From Petaurus breviceps papuanus (Eukaryota; Chordata; Mammalia; Diprotodontia; Petauridae): 64,000 nt of DNA. Position 1 is the stretch's first letter. The number at the start of each line of letters is the position of its first letter. This document shows, piece by piece, positions 30,581 through 41,720 of this stretch. Below the pieces are notes generated by a model. It saw only the letters and a list, made by a program, of their open reading frames with translations. It was not told where the DNA came from and did not search any database. The stretch lies in NCBI GenBank assembly GCA_028583685.1, contig JAMXIF010000058.1:18022364-18086363 (forward strand), in the 5' to 3' direction. The position numbers and the translations under genes are program-made.

Positions 30581-31640
30581 ACAAATCCATTGAAATAATA
30601 ATTTATAAAAAGTAATACAGCTTATTCTAAAGTAATAGTCTAAGATTATTTTTTTTAATGTGGGTTTTTTTTTCTTCTCCCTTCTCTTAAAAGTTTGGGA
30701 TCTCTGATCTAGAAAGATGCCGTGTGCTATTCCTGATACTGGTGGATAGCTGCCGGCACAGGCTTCCTGGGGGCTGTGAGAAGATCATTAGTTTTATAGT
30801 TGGAGGCAAAGTGATCTAGATAGAGAGGATAGGAATTAGTTCTTCCATGGGGAATACTTTCACATAAAATCAAACATGTTTTTTTCCATGCCAGGGTACA
30901 CAGAGAGCTAGATCAAAGGGGCAATAAGCCGCTATTGGCTGCTTGCCCCTAGCTGCTATAGGGAAGGAGAAGAGCAAGATTGTGCTCATCCCCCCTAACC
31001 CTGACCATCTCCATCTGCCTGCTTTCCATCTCCCCATGCCTGTCAGCACTGAGCTGGGACCGTGCACTGTGGTGACTGCTGCTGGGCTGGCTCAGCCAGA
31101 GGGCATGATGAGTGATGGTGGCCATGGGTGTTTGCTTGACATGCCAATGAACTTGCAAGGTCATGGAGAGAAGCTGGCACAGCGAGATAGGGCTCAGTCA
31201 GCTTCTTGGTAATTCTTCCCCTGGACCAAAGATGCTAAATTTCCAAATTGGAAATCAGAAAGGCAGGGAAATTCTCAGGGTAAATTTCAGTTTATTATCA
31301 CTTTGCTTATTACTTTGCATTGTCTCCCCCTCCCTTTCTACTCCTCTCTAGAAAATTCACAAGCATGCTGGCATGAACACATACAGATACACATTATAGT
31401 ATCTGATTTATAGTATTATTTTTCTCTAAATGCTAGTAAAATATTACCTTTTATCTCTACTCTTCCCTCCCCACCCCCATTAAAAAATTAAAATATCAGG
31501 GGAAAAGGAAGCAAATTACATAAGTAGACACTAAACTTGCTAGAGAAGGATTCACAGGCTCCCTCAGGCTGCTTACAGTTTTAGTTCTTGCTCCTTTGAT
31601 TTACACAAAAAGAAGTTTTGAAGAGAAACAAACCAAAATG
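30581..31640. other. Unique block with GC-richer patch
   Basis: 30900-31210 is GC-richer than the window average and has three overlapping frames of 65-89 codons on both strands with no recognised domain. It could be a regulatory element, but no gene is supported. Confidence 0.45.
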
Positions 31641-33399
31641 TGATTCAATTCAATCGATATTCATTAAGCCTATTCTGTGCAAGGCAAAAAGAACATAGTG
31701 GGGCAAATATTACAAGATGGGTACTCGACAAAAATGTACATGGGGTAAATTGAAAGTGGTTTTGGGGATGGGGCAGGGAATGGCATAAAGGTCAGTCTAA
31801 TGGGGAGAGGCCAGGCACAGAAGCACATAGACAGTCCAATGGCAGTGGAGGTTGGGGGAGAGGGACGGGTTGTACGGTAGGTTGTGAGCTAACAATAGCT
31901 AAGCAGGAGCCAGGACAGACCCCTGCCAAGATGCGGAGGCTTCTTTTCCAAAGGAATTGTGCTCTAAACTTTCGGGGTAGAACTCAACATAAAGTACCAG
32001 GATTGCAGTTGCAGGTGTAATCCTGCAATTTCTTCTTAAGGAGAAGGCACAAGCACTTCTCCCACATCAATAATCCCTTCTGGCTTCATGCTTATTTGGG
32101 TCCATCAGTATCCAGACCCTTTCCCATCACCAACGTCAGGTATTCAGGCCCTCAGGTCCTTCTCTGCCCAATGCCACTCTGGATATGTGGCTGTTGAACT
32201 GAATTTGTCTGAATTGGGGGAAGAGATGCAGATAATTAAAAGGGGGTCATCTACTTAGATTTATACTAAGGGCTGTAGCTTTGTCCCAGTCCACCAAAAT
32301 TTAGGGAGCACAAAAATTTAATACGTACTCTTTTAACTACTAAAAACCATAGTAAGCAATTTCCCCCTCCGGCTAAATCAAACTGGCTTTAATTATTTCT
32401 TGTATTTTGTTTTGTATTATGAATTATAATGTTGATTTGAGACCTCATTTCAGGCTATGTTCTCCTGTTTGCCCCAGGCAGAAAAATTTGTAGGAAAGGC
32501 CCTAGAGATATCTCTGAAAGACTATAATCAGATAAAAACAACCTTTGTATTGTTCATTTTTTGTACTAATGATTCCATTCCTATGAAAAATCAAAACTAC
32601 GGTATTCTTATATATTATATTTTCATTGAATGACTCTTAGAGCAACCACCAAAAATGCATTTCAAAAAACAGATAGATAAAAATAGACGATAGTCTATTT
32701 TATACAAAATTAACTTTATTTTAATCTTCCTTTTTACCTAGGCATCACTAAAGATTTCTGGAATCATCATTTCAAAGCCATCAGGAATTGAGCATTTAAT
32801 CCAAAGGTTTGGAAGTGAGCATCTGTTTGCTTAGTTGTAAGTAGTATATGTTGTGTTTTTACCATCAGGTTATTTGTGATTTCTGGTTCTCTGATGTCTG
32901 GAGGCATGCATATCTAATCTAGAGATTGGGCTTCAGAAAGAATTTCACTTGCTATAAATTAGATAAGCAACTCTAAACTAAAACCTGTAATACAGGTAGC
33001 ATGGCTAGATAGTTATAAAGATTTGCAACTTCTAAATCCAGTCCAAATGTAGTGAGTCTTTCAGTAAGCTGTGCTGCCTTTCAAATGATAAGAGAAGGGT
33101 TCCTGGTTCTATTCCAAAAAAGAAACATGACTATGTGTGATAAGTGTAAAGACAGTAGGTGTTCAACAAGAGTTGTAAGGGCACAGATCTTGTCTACACG
33201 ACAGATTCCTCTGAACTATTTATTTCCCACTTCCCCAAACTTTTCCCCCACTCAGACGTGAATCTCTCATCCAAGCAATCTCTTTTTCCCCCCTTCTCTC
33301 TCATCTCCATCTGCTGCCAGGTCCCACCCTCTGTCATGCATGCCTTCAGGGAGACAAAGAGAGGGAAGGTGAAGGGGTAAATTCTCCAGCACGTGTTAC
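31641..33399. other. Long unique block, no gene seen
   Basis: 1.76 kb. 31641-31690 faintly resembles a reversed L2 end ('gatattcattaagcctattc'). The remainder shows no recognised repeat. 'gggctgtagctttgtcccag' at 32270 and 'gtttgccccaggcagaaaaa' at 32468 suggest a very worn transposon, unproven. Confidence 0.45.
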
Positions 33400-33560
33400 G
33401 GTAGTAATAGTTTACATTTCTATAACTCTTTAAAGACTTATAAAGTCATTTTTCTCACAAAAGTACTGTGATGAGATAGGGCATTTCATTAACCCCATTT
33501 TTACAGATTAAATATGAAGATCAGAGAGACACAGCAAGCGACTCAGAAGCACAGTTCTGA
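33400..33560 (-). mobile_element. MIR-type SINE, worn
   Basis: 'taatagtttacatttctata', 'gatagggcatttcattaacc', 'ccatttttacagattaaata'. Weak but in family order. Confidence 0.5.
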
Positions 33561-34394
33561 AGTATCAGAGCCAATCAAAAAATCCTGTTTGGGGCCTCTT
33601 CTAGTTCTGAAATGTGTAAGAAAGGAGGCAGAAGATACCCCAAATCACATAGACTTTAGACTGCTATAAACATTAGCTTAATTGTTGGTCCTCTACCCAG
33701 TAACCAAAAGCAAACGTAGAACTGTGGACGAAGATTGACATTTTCACAATAAATAATAAATGTTCACCAAAAGATGAGAGGCAATTGTTGTTAAATGAAA
33801 AGATGACTCATAGGTTTTCCTTGGAGTGACTAATAAAGATGGGGTTGGTTGTTGTTGTTTTTTAACTTGTATCCAAAAGCAGAAAGAAACATCCATTGGA
33901 TTCTTGATCATTGCCATCTTGATCACTGCAGGGTCTCCAATGAATACTTGGGGGAAAAAGAAAAGAAAACCAGGGAGATAATTGCAATTAGAGGATGAAG
34001 AAGTGGGAATATCTAGAAAGAACTCAAGAAAATATTTCAAATTAATTAGCAAATAAATACTCTATGATTTAAATGCAAAGGTAGGCATAGGAAGAAGGGC
34101 AAGGAAAAAAAAAAAACTATTTTAGAAACTTTGGCTCAAGAGTAAGAAAAAAGAAGCCAAAAGCTTGTAGACTGTACAGAAGCTTCACATCTATGTATCA
34201 TTTTATTTGAGACATAAAGGAAATACTGAACCTGACAAGCACCAAAAAGTATCACAAGGAATAAAATGAATTGTGTTTTATCAGGCAAGAAACCTCTACC
34301 GATGTGGAAATTGTTTCTGAATCAGATAGCAAATTAGAAGAACAAAAATTAGAAGAGAATATGGTTAGCTACTTAAGCAAGTCAAGATTGATCA
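33561..34394. other. Unique block, no gene seen
   Basis: A 102-codon minus-strand frame (33744-34052) has no recognised domain. No repeat family seen. Confidence 0.45.
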
Positions 34395-34462
34395 ACTTGA
34401 CTAGGACTTTGCACATTGCCTAATACATAGTAGGTGCTTAATAAATACTTATCGACTTATTG
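34395..34462 (+). mobile_element. L2 LINE terminal scrap
   Basis: 'cacattgcctaatacatagt' and 'aggtgcttaataaatactta' are the L2 last 60 bp. Confidence 0.65.
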
Positions 34463-34679
34463 GCCTCAACAAACTGTTGAAAAATGAGAAATAGATAAAA
34501 GAACAAACACCAACATGGGTTATTACCATTTTCTAGGAAAGTTTAAACTGTGTAAATACTGATGTATTTACAAAAAAAGAGACCAAAAGAGATGAGAAGC
34601 CATTTTAGCCAACAAACACTTGACTTCCTTGCCAATATGGCAGATGAAGTGACTGGCACTTTGTAAAATATCACGGAAG
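34463..34679. other. Unique spacer
   Basis: Nothing recognised. Confidence 0.3.
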
Positions 34680-34848
34680 AAGTAGCATGGTATAGTTAAT
34701 AGAATATTGAACTTGGAACCAGGAAGACATGAATTTGAATCCTGTCTCTGAAACTAATTAGCTATATGATGATGGAAAGATGACAACCTACATATGTCTG
34801 AGTTTCTTAATCTGTAGAATAGGGATGACACTTTGTACTTGCTGTCCA
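34680..34848 (+). mobile_element. MIR-type SINE
   Basis: 'gcatggtatagttaatagaa', 'gaacttggaaccaggaagac', 'cttaatctgtagaataggga'. Confidence 0.72.
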
Positions 34849-34849
34849 C

Positions 34850-35422
34850 AATACCTGCAATGCTCTCTCTCCTGACTGCCACCTCATAGAATCATTCACT
34901 TCTTTTACGACTCAGCATAAGCTGTTACCTTTACATTAAGCATTTCCTGATCCCTCCAAGGTCAGGTAGATGACTCGGTGGCCTGGAGTCAGGAAGACTC
35001 ATCCTTCTGAGTTCAAATCTGGCCTCAGACACTTTCTAGCTGTGTGACCTGGGGAAGGTCACTTAACCCTGCCTCAGTTTCCTCTGAGCTGGAGCTGGAG
35101 AAGGAAATGGCAAACTACTCCAGTATCTTTACCAAGAAAACTTCAAATGGGTTCATGAAAAGTCAGGCAGGATTGAAATAACTGAATAACAATCCTTTCA
35201 ACTGCCCTCCCTCCTTAAACTACTTTGCATTTATTCTTTATATATTTAAAAATGTACACATTGCCCTCCTACTGCCTTCTCCCATAGAATAATAATCCCT
35301 CAGAGGCAGATATTGTTTGACTCTTGTCTTTGTATGTACAGTAGTTAGAACCATGACTGGTACATAATAGTCCCCCAATAAATAGCTTTTGATTGACTGA
35401 TTAATCAATGATTAATCAAATA
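34850..35422 (+). mobile_element. L2 LINE 3' region split by MAR1
   Basis: 34850-34958 has 'cacaatacctgcaatgctct' and 'aagcatttcctgatccctcc', the L2 segment before the stop-proximal spacer. After the MAR1 insert, 35195-35422 resumes with 'cagaggcagatattgtttga', 'ccatgactggtacataatag' and the TTGAT-type end. Confidence 0.75.
34962..35190 (+). mobile_element. MAR1-type CORE-SINE inside L2
   Basis: Head 'caggtagatgactcggtggc', core 'ctgtgtgacctggggaaggt', 'ggcaaactactccagtatct', RTE-like tail 'cttcaaatgggttcatgaaa'. The 3' end is 'actgaataacaa'. L2 order continues on both sides. Confidence 0.87.
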
Positions 35423-35497
35423 CTTGCCTTGATTGGGTCAGAGATATACTGAAGCAACAAATGTGTTTATTTGTAGAAGAGATTAATAAAATACTGA

Positions 35498-35692
35498 AAA
35501 TCACTGGATTTGAGGTTAGAGGACAGGGTTTGAATCATGGTCATGTTTTCTATATGACTTGGGGCAATCCAGCTTTCTTGATCTCAGTTTTTTTATCTGA
35601 AGAATTAGAGGGTTGATATCTAGGAAATGATATCTAGGAAAATGATATCCAGGAAAACTCCCTTTATCCTCAAAATCTATTGATCCTTAGGT
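35498..35692 (+). mobile_element. MIR-type SINE with small tandem
   Basis: 'gaaaatcactggatttgagg', 'tatgacttggggcaatccag', 'caaaatctattgatcctta'. Near 35616-35658 the phrase gatatctaggaaa occurs three times (the last with one change), a local expansion. Confidence 0.72.
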
Positions 35693-36434
35693 AAGGCAAA
35701 GCCATGTGAACATACCCTCCCCACCTCTCTTTCTTATAAGAACTGTGTCTTACCAGCTCTTTTCAAGTACTTCTCTATTCTCTACTTCCCTTCCTGCCTG
35801 TAGAAGGCTCTCCTAGAATAACCTGGCACAGAATTCCAATTTTCCTCACAGTTACACAGAGCAACAGAGATACCTGAATCATAATTCAAATTGTATTTCA
35901 AGATAAAAGTGGGAAAGGAATTTGGAGGGTCAAGAGGACTAACTGCTGCTTTCATATCAATGAACATCTCAGCTGGCATTTTCTATTAAGCAAAAGCAGA
36001 CAGCCAGAGAAAGCAGGCTACTTTCCATTAGTTTCAGTCACTTGAGAGAGAAGGCTACATTTCTCAAAAATGTGTAAAAGAAGTGCTTTTATAAGTCAGT
36101 TATAAGCACCCAGCTGGCCCCATCATCAGTACAGAACTCCGTAAATGGGAGGTTTTACAATCACAGTGGGCCTGTTGGGGGGAGTAAGTTGAAGGGCCAG
36201 ATGGGGAAGGAAAAGAAGAAACCTTTTCTTCTTTTCCTTCTTGAGTTTTGTGGAACAAGGCTCCCTGAGCTTCCTTGCCAAACTCTTTGGTCCCCACTGT
36301 ACTTCATGCATAGTGTGGTCTAGAAGTGAGTACGAGACCTGACCTGGGGTCTTTCTAATGAAGAAGATGATCCTTTTTTGGGTTCTTTTAATGCCCTCCA
36401 CAAGAGGACTATTTACTCTCCTCCATATACATAT
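35693..36434. other. Unique block, no gene seen
   Basis: Minus-strand frames at 35782-35979 and 36100-36452 have no recognised domain. Contains the 16-bp-arm hairpin at 36206-36240. Confidence 0.45.
36206..36240. repeat. Perfect purine/pyrimidine hairpin
   Basis: Left arm gaaggaaaagaagaaa (36206-36221), loop CCT, right arm tttcttcttttccttc (36225-36240): 16 perfect pairs with a 3-base loop. Confidence 0.9.
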
Positions 36435-37045
36435 CACCCACACTTTGCCCACTGCTCATGCTGTGTCCTAGACTTAGGATACCATCCCCTCCATCCTACT
36501 TGTTGAACTCTTACTTTTACTTTAAAGCCCAACTGAAATGCCTTGGGCAACTAGGTGGCTCAGTGGATAGAGTGCCAGGTCTGGGACCAGAGAAACTCAT
36601 TTCCTGAGTTCAAATCTGACCTCAGAAAATTAACTCTGTGGCCTTGGGCAAGTCACTTAACCCTGTTGCCTCAGTTTCCTTATCTGTAAAATGAGCTGGA
36701 GAAGGAAACAGCAAATCACGCCAGTATCTTTGCCAAGAAAACCCCAAATGGTCTCACAAAGAGTCAAACACAATTGAAACGACTAAACAACAACAATAAA
36801 TGTCATTTCTTCTAAGCAGTCTTCCTGGATTCCCTCTAGCTGGTAATCACATTTGCTGTCTTGGATCTCAGGTACCATTTTATATGCAACACTTATTTTG
36901 GATTACGATTCTTTATGAATGTACCAGATTTTCTAATTGCACTATAAATCCCATGAGGACAGAGACTGTCTTCTCTAAAATTCCCATCTCTCTTAGTGCC
37001 TAATACAGTACTCTATACAAAATGGACAATTAACAAACATGAATT
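36435..37045 (+). mobile_element. L2 LINE 3' region split by MAR1
   Basis: 36435-36540 has 'ttgttgaactcttactttta' and 'aaagcccaactgaaatg'. After the insert it resumes with 'aatgtcatttcttctaagca' (36798 on) and continues to 'agtgcctaatacagtactct'. Exact L2 order across the gap. Confidence 0.82.
36545..36798 (+). mobile_element. MAR1-type CORE-SINE inside L2
   Basis: Head 'gcaactaggtggctcagtgg', 'ccttatctgtaaaatgagct', 'cccaaatggtctcacaaaga', ending 'actaaacaacaacaat'. All parts are present. Confidence 0.9.
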
Positions 37046-37327
37046 AAATTGAAAAAAAGTAATAATAACAATGTATGTGGGAGTTATGGTTTATAAAACA
37101 TTAGATGAATTTTGCTTTCCTGTTTCACTTTGCATTTTCCAAGTGGAAAAAGGCATGTAACCAAAATAGAAAGGATAAATTCCACCTTGCTCCCAAACCA
37201 AACTGCCACTAGATCTAACTCTGTCAGCACAACTCCTGACTCTTGTCCTCCTGCTTGCATACAGTGCACCTCCATAAGAGCAGATGGGGAGATAGACATA
37301 TTTGCCCAGGCAGGGAGAGAAGCCAAA
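37046..37327. other. Unique spacer before minisatellite
   Basis: No known repeat. A 90-codon frame (37112-37384) runs into the minisatellite and is judged non-coding. Confidence 0.4.
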
Positions 37328-37486
37328 ACAGGCAGGGAGAACTATGAAGACAATGATGATAGTTCAAATTCCTGGCCAAAATAGTCAGGGAGAACAATGA
37401 ACACAATGACAGCAATTCCAGTTCTTAGCCAAAAGTGGAAAGAGAGACAATGAAAACAATGACCACCATCCCAATTTCTAGCCTGT
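37328..37486. repeat. Three-copy 53-bp minisatellite
   Basis: Three diverged units in tandem. Each has a GGGAGAAC-like start, then 'acaatga', and ends near 'tggccaaaa', 'tagccaaaa' or 'ctagcc'. Unit junctions lie near 37380 and 37433. Divergence shows it is old. Confidence 0.75.
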
Positions 37487-37504
37487 TTCCTCCAGGGAGC
37501 ACAT

Positions 37505-37530
37505 AGCAAAGAAAAAGCTTTTTCTTTGCT
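37505..37530. repeat. Perfect 26-bp palindrome
   Basis: Left arm agcaaagaaaaag and right arm ctttttctttgct meet with no spacer. All 13 pairs match. Confidence 0.95.
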
Positions 37531-38289
37531 TTTGGGTAGGAAATACCAGAAATCTCACCTAAAGTCTGTCCTTGTGAAAATTTGTATACCTCCAAGTATG
37601 TGTATAGTTGGCTATATTTCAAATAAATTTCTCTGATTTTAATTGCTTCACTGAATTACATTAATGTTGGGCTTTTGCTTTACTCCAGGTGACAGAGCTT
37701 AAATAAAATACAACCTTCCAATCTGGAAATTCTTAGGCAAATTCCTTTCTACCATTCTCAGTACCCTAGCTCCTACTTGATGCCAAATAAAATGTGTATT
37801 GTTTGCCTATTTTTACTAGAGAAAGGAGAGATGCATTCTTTGAAACTGACAGATTCCAAATTAAAAAGATATGCTCTATTAAGTGTGCTAAGCTAAAATA
37901 CTTATTACTGCCTTTTTTACTTATTGGTATTTTTTTTTCTTTTTTGCTAATTCAAAGCAAAATGGTCATCATTCATTTTATGTCTGACTTTACAAATTTG
38001 GAGACAAACTGAGTCTGAATATTCACGCCAACATGATACAAATGATCTGTGATTTTAGGATGCTGGCTTTTTGCCTGACGGAGAAAAAAGCAGCTAAATG
38101 GTTTTAACATATTTGGCTGAAGTCTCATTGCTAAAATGGGAAGTAAAAGGTCTACATTAATATTCAGTCAGAGCTACTAATTACTGGAAAGGACATGCCA
38201 TTGAAGGGCCGTCCTACCTCTTTGAGGATGTGCTAGCCTCAGTACATTTGTCAGATGAGTGTGGGAGTGATAAAAGGTAAGAGCAAACT
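37531..38289. other. Unique block, no gene seen
   Basis: AT-rich. A 72-codon frame (37794-38012) has a hydrophobic stretch but no recognised domain. Confidence 0.4.
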
Positions 38290-38460
38290 TAAGAACTGCA
38301 GAATGGAAAGCATCTAGGCCAAACCCTTTATTAGACACCCAAGGAAACTGAGACCCAGGGGAGTGAAACAACAATGACTACTACTACAAAATAGCTAGCA
38401 TTTATATAGCACCTGCTATGTGTCCAGCATTGTGCGAAGCACTTTAAAAATATTTATGGG
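38290..38460 (-). mobile_element. MIR-type SINE pieces
   Basis: 38290-38372: 'agcatctaggccaaaccctt', 'aaggaaactgagacccaggg'. 38380-38460: the reversed 3' end 'tagctagcatttatatagca'. Probably two separate copies. Confidence 0.62.
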
Positions 38461-38599
38461 CAGCAGAGACCAGTGACCTATGCGCAGATCCTTGGGAAAT
38501 GAGGGTAAAGACCGAGGAAGTATTGATAGACTAGGCAGCAGATACTTGGAACTCAGGAATGTAGTGATCAGGGATCAGAGCTTAGGCAGACAGTAATTC

Positions 38600-38868
38600 A
38601 TAATAATAAAAACTAACATTTATGCAGCACTTAATATGTGTCAGGCACTGTGCAAATAGCTTTATGATTATTATCCCATATGAGTCTCACAACAACCCTG
38701 GGAGGTAGGTGCTTTTATGATCCCTGTTTTACAGTTGAGGAAACTGAGGCAAATAGATATTAATTGACTTGTGTAAAAGGTCACACAGCTAGTAAATGTC
38801 TGAGATGGGATTTGAACTCAGGTCCTCCTGAATTCAGGCCTAGTGCTCTATCTTCAGTACCACTTGGA
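38600..38868 (-). mobile_element. MIR-type SINE, full length
   Basis: 'aactaacatttatgcagcac', 'tcacaacaaccctgggaggt', 'acagttgaggaaactgaggc', reversed head 'ctatcttcagtaccacttgg'. Confidence 0.85.
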
Positions 38869-38977
38869 GGCCAAGCTTGCCTGAAGAAGGGTGGAACTAG
38901 GAAAAATAATCTTTCTAGCAAACCACATTGCTTCCCTGTCTTTCTTCTAAGAAAGTGGTGCTACAGAAGAAAAAAAA

Positions 38978-39148
38978 AGATCACTGGATTTGAAGTCAGA
39001 GGACTTGAATTCAAATGTTGGCCCCTTTATTTACTACTTGTACAAGTTTCAGCAAGCTCATTAACCTCTCTGGCTCTCAGTCTCCTCATTTATAAAATGA
39101 AAGGATTAGACTAGATAAGGTCACTTCCAACTCTAAATCTATAAGCCA
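38978..39148 (+). mobile_element. MIR-type SINE
   Basis: 'gatcactggatttgaagtca', 'gaattcaaatgttggcccct', 'aaggattagactagataagg', 'caactctaaatctataagcc'. Confidence 0.78.
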
Positions 39149-39324
39149 AATAGCTGAACTTTGTTTCTCTGCCCTATTCTATTTCTGTTAAGTCCCTCAT
39201 GATTTGTAAACAAATACTTAAGTGCACATATTGACTTCACTAAATAAAGGATCTCTGACAAGAGTGGTCTTGAAGCAGGATTGAAAAGAGTGCTGGTCTA
39301 CCAGAAGAGGGCTCTTGGAGTTAA

Positions 39325-39478
39325 AAGACCAGAGGCTGAATCTTGACTTTGTCATGTGTCTACATGTAAGTCCTTTAAAATGTCAAAGTTGGTGGTATAT
39401 TTATTACTGATGTTGCAGCACTACTATGAGGAAAGTGCTTTGCAAACTGGAAAGTACTAGATAAATATGAGCTTTTAT
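39325..39478 (+). mobile_element. MIR-type SINE, worn
   Basis: 'gaggctgaatcttgactttg', then 'ggaaagtgctttgcaaactg' and 'agtactagataaatatgagc'. The middle is altered. Confidence 0.55.
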
Positions 39479-39609
39479 GAACACTGTAATGAACTCTTGG
39501 CTTAAAATTCTTTTGTGACACAAAGGGTCACCCCTAATTAAATTGGTTCCTACATTGAGACATTCAAAAGCCTTCTTCCCCTGAAATCCATCAGCACACC
39601 ATGGGTTCA

Positions 39610-39745
39610 GTATGGAATATAAGCTCCTTGAGGGCAGAGACTACTTTTGGAGGTGTGTTGTCTTTGTATCTCCCAACAGCAAGGACTGGCCCATTGTACA
39701 TAATTGGTGTTTGATAATGCTTATTAAATTAAATTGAATGCAATT
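39610..39745 (+). mobile_element. L2 LINE 3' end
   Basis: 'aatataagctccttgagggc', 'tctttgtatctcccaacagc', 'taaattaaattgaatgcaat'. Confidence 0.78.
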
Positions 39746-40524
39746 GAAAGATGAACAGTTAGCATGATACAAAATAATGCTGTTAGGATTGTTTTTTCCT
39801 TATAGAATAATTTTATTCTAGCTGGACTGCCAGACCAGATACTTCACTCCAGGTCATTCACATGAGTGCACCAGTGGAAATGAATGCAAACATGACATAA
39901 AAAAAAACCTAGTTGGGTCAGCTGCATAGTACTAAATGAATTAGATGAGAAAAGCACAGAACTGGTGAAAATGAAAAGGACAGAGTGTTTTAATATAGCC
40001 AAACTTTTGGTTTACTCATGCATATTTCAGGGCTCTAACCACATGAGGACATTTGGAGTTATTGCCCCATTTGGGGAAATGCCGTCCTCCACTGACAGTC
40101 TCTCCCCTCCCCATATGACTTATTTTGCTCTGTGTCCCATGATAGGAGCATTTTTGCATATAACCCTGGTTTATTTTTTTATGGTATTACCAGCTGTGTG
40201 GGAAAGGAAAGGAACTTGATGATGGTAGCAGTGACCCCTAAAAGAATAAATCAAATTTTCCAAAGCATAAACAGGAATGAATATGATGCCCCGGCACCAA
40301 TATTTTATGAGTAAACAAACAGAATCATAACTTATTTTAAAACAATGATGGGCCAAATTCTCCTGATAGAGAAAACTGCACTGAGGCCAATAGCTGGGCA
40401 TTTTTAGGAGCGTGTGGACACTTCAAAACTATCATGTTACCATTTGATACATTGCAGTTCTTTCCATGGCTCAATTACCCTGGACTCCTGAGCTCCAAGT
40501 AGAATGTATTCAATGCAAGTCAAC
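39746..40524. other. Unique block, no gene seen
   Basis: 780 bp with no recognised repeat and several regulatory-looking words, such as 'tgagtaaacaaac' (forkhead-like) at 40308-40320. Frames at 39965-40219 and 40171-40401 overlap on opposite strands without a known domain. Confidence 0.5.
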
Positions 40525-40536
40525 AAACATTTTAAA

Positions 40537-40667
40537 GGAGCAGCTAGGTGGCCCAGTGGATAGAAAACTGGTCCTGGAGACAGGAGGACATGAGTTCAAG
40601 TATGACCTCAGATACTTATTAACTGTGTGACTGTGGGCAAATCATTAGACCCAGTTGCCTAGGGGGA
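40537..40667 (+). mobile_element. Short tRNA-headed SINE with TSD
   Basis: Head 'gagcagctaggtggcccagt', 'gagttcaagtatgacctcag', end 'acccagttgcctagggggaa'. Perfect 12-bp TSD aaacattttaaa at 40525-40536 and 40668-40679, within a reversed L2 end. Confidence 0.9.
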
Positions 40668-40679
40668 AAACATTTTAAA

Positions 40680-41720
40680 CCACTTGCTATACAGAATACG
40701 ATGGGAGAGATTTAGAGGTAAAATTATAGTCTCTGTCCTCAAGGAACTCACAATTTAATGTGAGAAGGGAAATACAATATGTAAGTTCCTTTACCCCCCT
40801 GGGTATCAGGTACATCATCTGTAAAATGGAGATTGCTTCTAAGGTCCTTTCCAGTTCAAAATCTATGATACTAGGATCCCTTGTACACAAATACGATACA
40901 TGGTAAAGATGTGAGAGAGTCTAAGGAGAAATTCAGATAAAGTATTATCAGAAAGTTTGAGGAGGAAGCGATCACTGAGAGCTTGGGGATGGGGGTAGAG
41001 TGATCAGGGGAGGTTTGGGGGGGCATATAACTTGATTGGGCTTTGAAGGAAAGAGAAGGATTCAAAAGGCAAAGATAATGAAAAAAAGGAGAGAGTGCCA
41101 AGCACAGGGGATGAGTTGTGTGAATGTATAGAGGTGAGAGAGAACAGGATGAGATCAGAGAACACCTCATAGTCCATTTGACTGAGACAGAGAATACATA
41201 AAGGAGAGTATTTTGAAATAAAACACTACAGTAATGGAGTCAGACTGTAAGCAGCCTTAGAGGTTCTTTGCTACTTCATGTGCATGGCACCATGCTGAGA
41301 CCTTGAAGGGATCCCCTGACCTTACGCTTGTCAGATACCGTGATAAATAAAAGTTAAGTTAAAAAGACCCATTGTTTAAAAAGTTAAAAAGAACCATAAA
41401 CCATACACCAAGAGATAGTATCAGAGGTCTGAGGAGGCAGAGATTCCTGATGGTTGGAGCATCTGAAAAAGCCTTCACAGAGAAGAAGCAGAATTTGAAG
41501 GAAGGTACTCATGGAAGGCGAGGTCTTAGATCCATCAGGAGAGGTGGGAAAGGAATTCTAGGCAGAAGGAACATGGGAAACAAGGCCATTGCAGGTAGGA
41601 ATCTGCATGTCATGATATCACAAAGAGAGATGAAGATGGAAATGAACATAGTGTGCTTGTGGGACAGCATTGGTAATGAGAAACAAGGTTAAATAGGTAG
41701 AGTGAAGGTAAGTTTTAGAG
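40680..41720 (-). mobile_element. Reversed L2 LINE with SINE scrap
   Basis: 40680-40780: 'ctctgtcctcaaggaactca'. 40781-40868 is a sense MIR-type 3' end ('catctgtaaaatggagattg'). 40970-41200 and 41440-41720 again resemble reversed L2 ('ttgggctttgaaggaaagag', 'aaaaagccttcacagagaag'). Limits are approximate. Confidence 0.55.

Noticed and set aside
31641-32530. Worn hAT-like element suggested by two similar-looking ends
   Set aside because: The ends do not form a convincing inverted repeat and no internal family match was found.
37046-37640. Possible solo LTR (AATAAA near the end, internal repeats)
   Set aside because: No TG...CA ends with a target duplication could be placed, and the pattern is better described as minisatellite plus palindrome in unique DNA.
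38764-39114. 116-codon frame containing KCLRWDLNSGPPEFRP
   Set aside because: The same peptide (LRxDLNSGPPxS) appears at 21915-22139 and other SINE loci. It is the translated SINE head region, not a gene.
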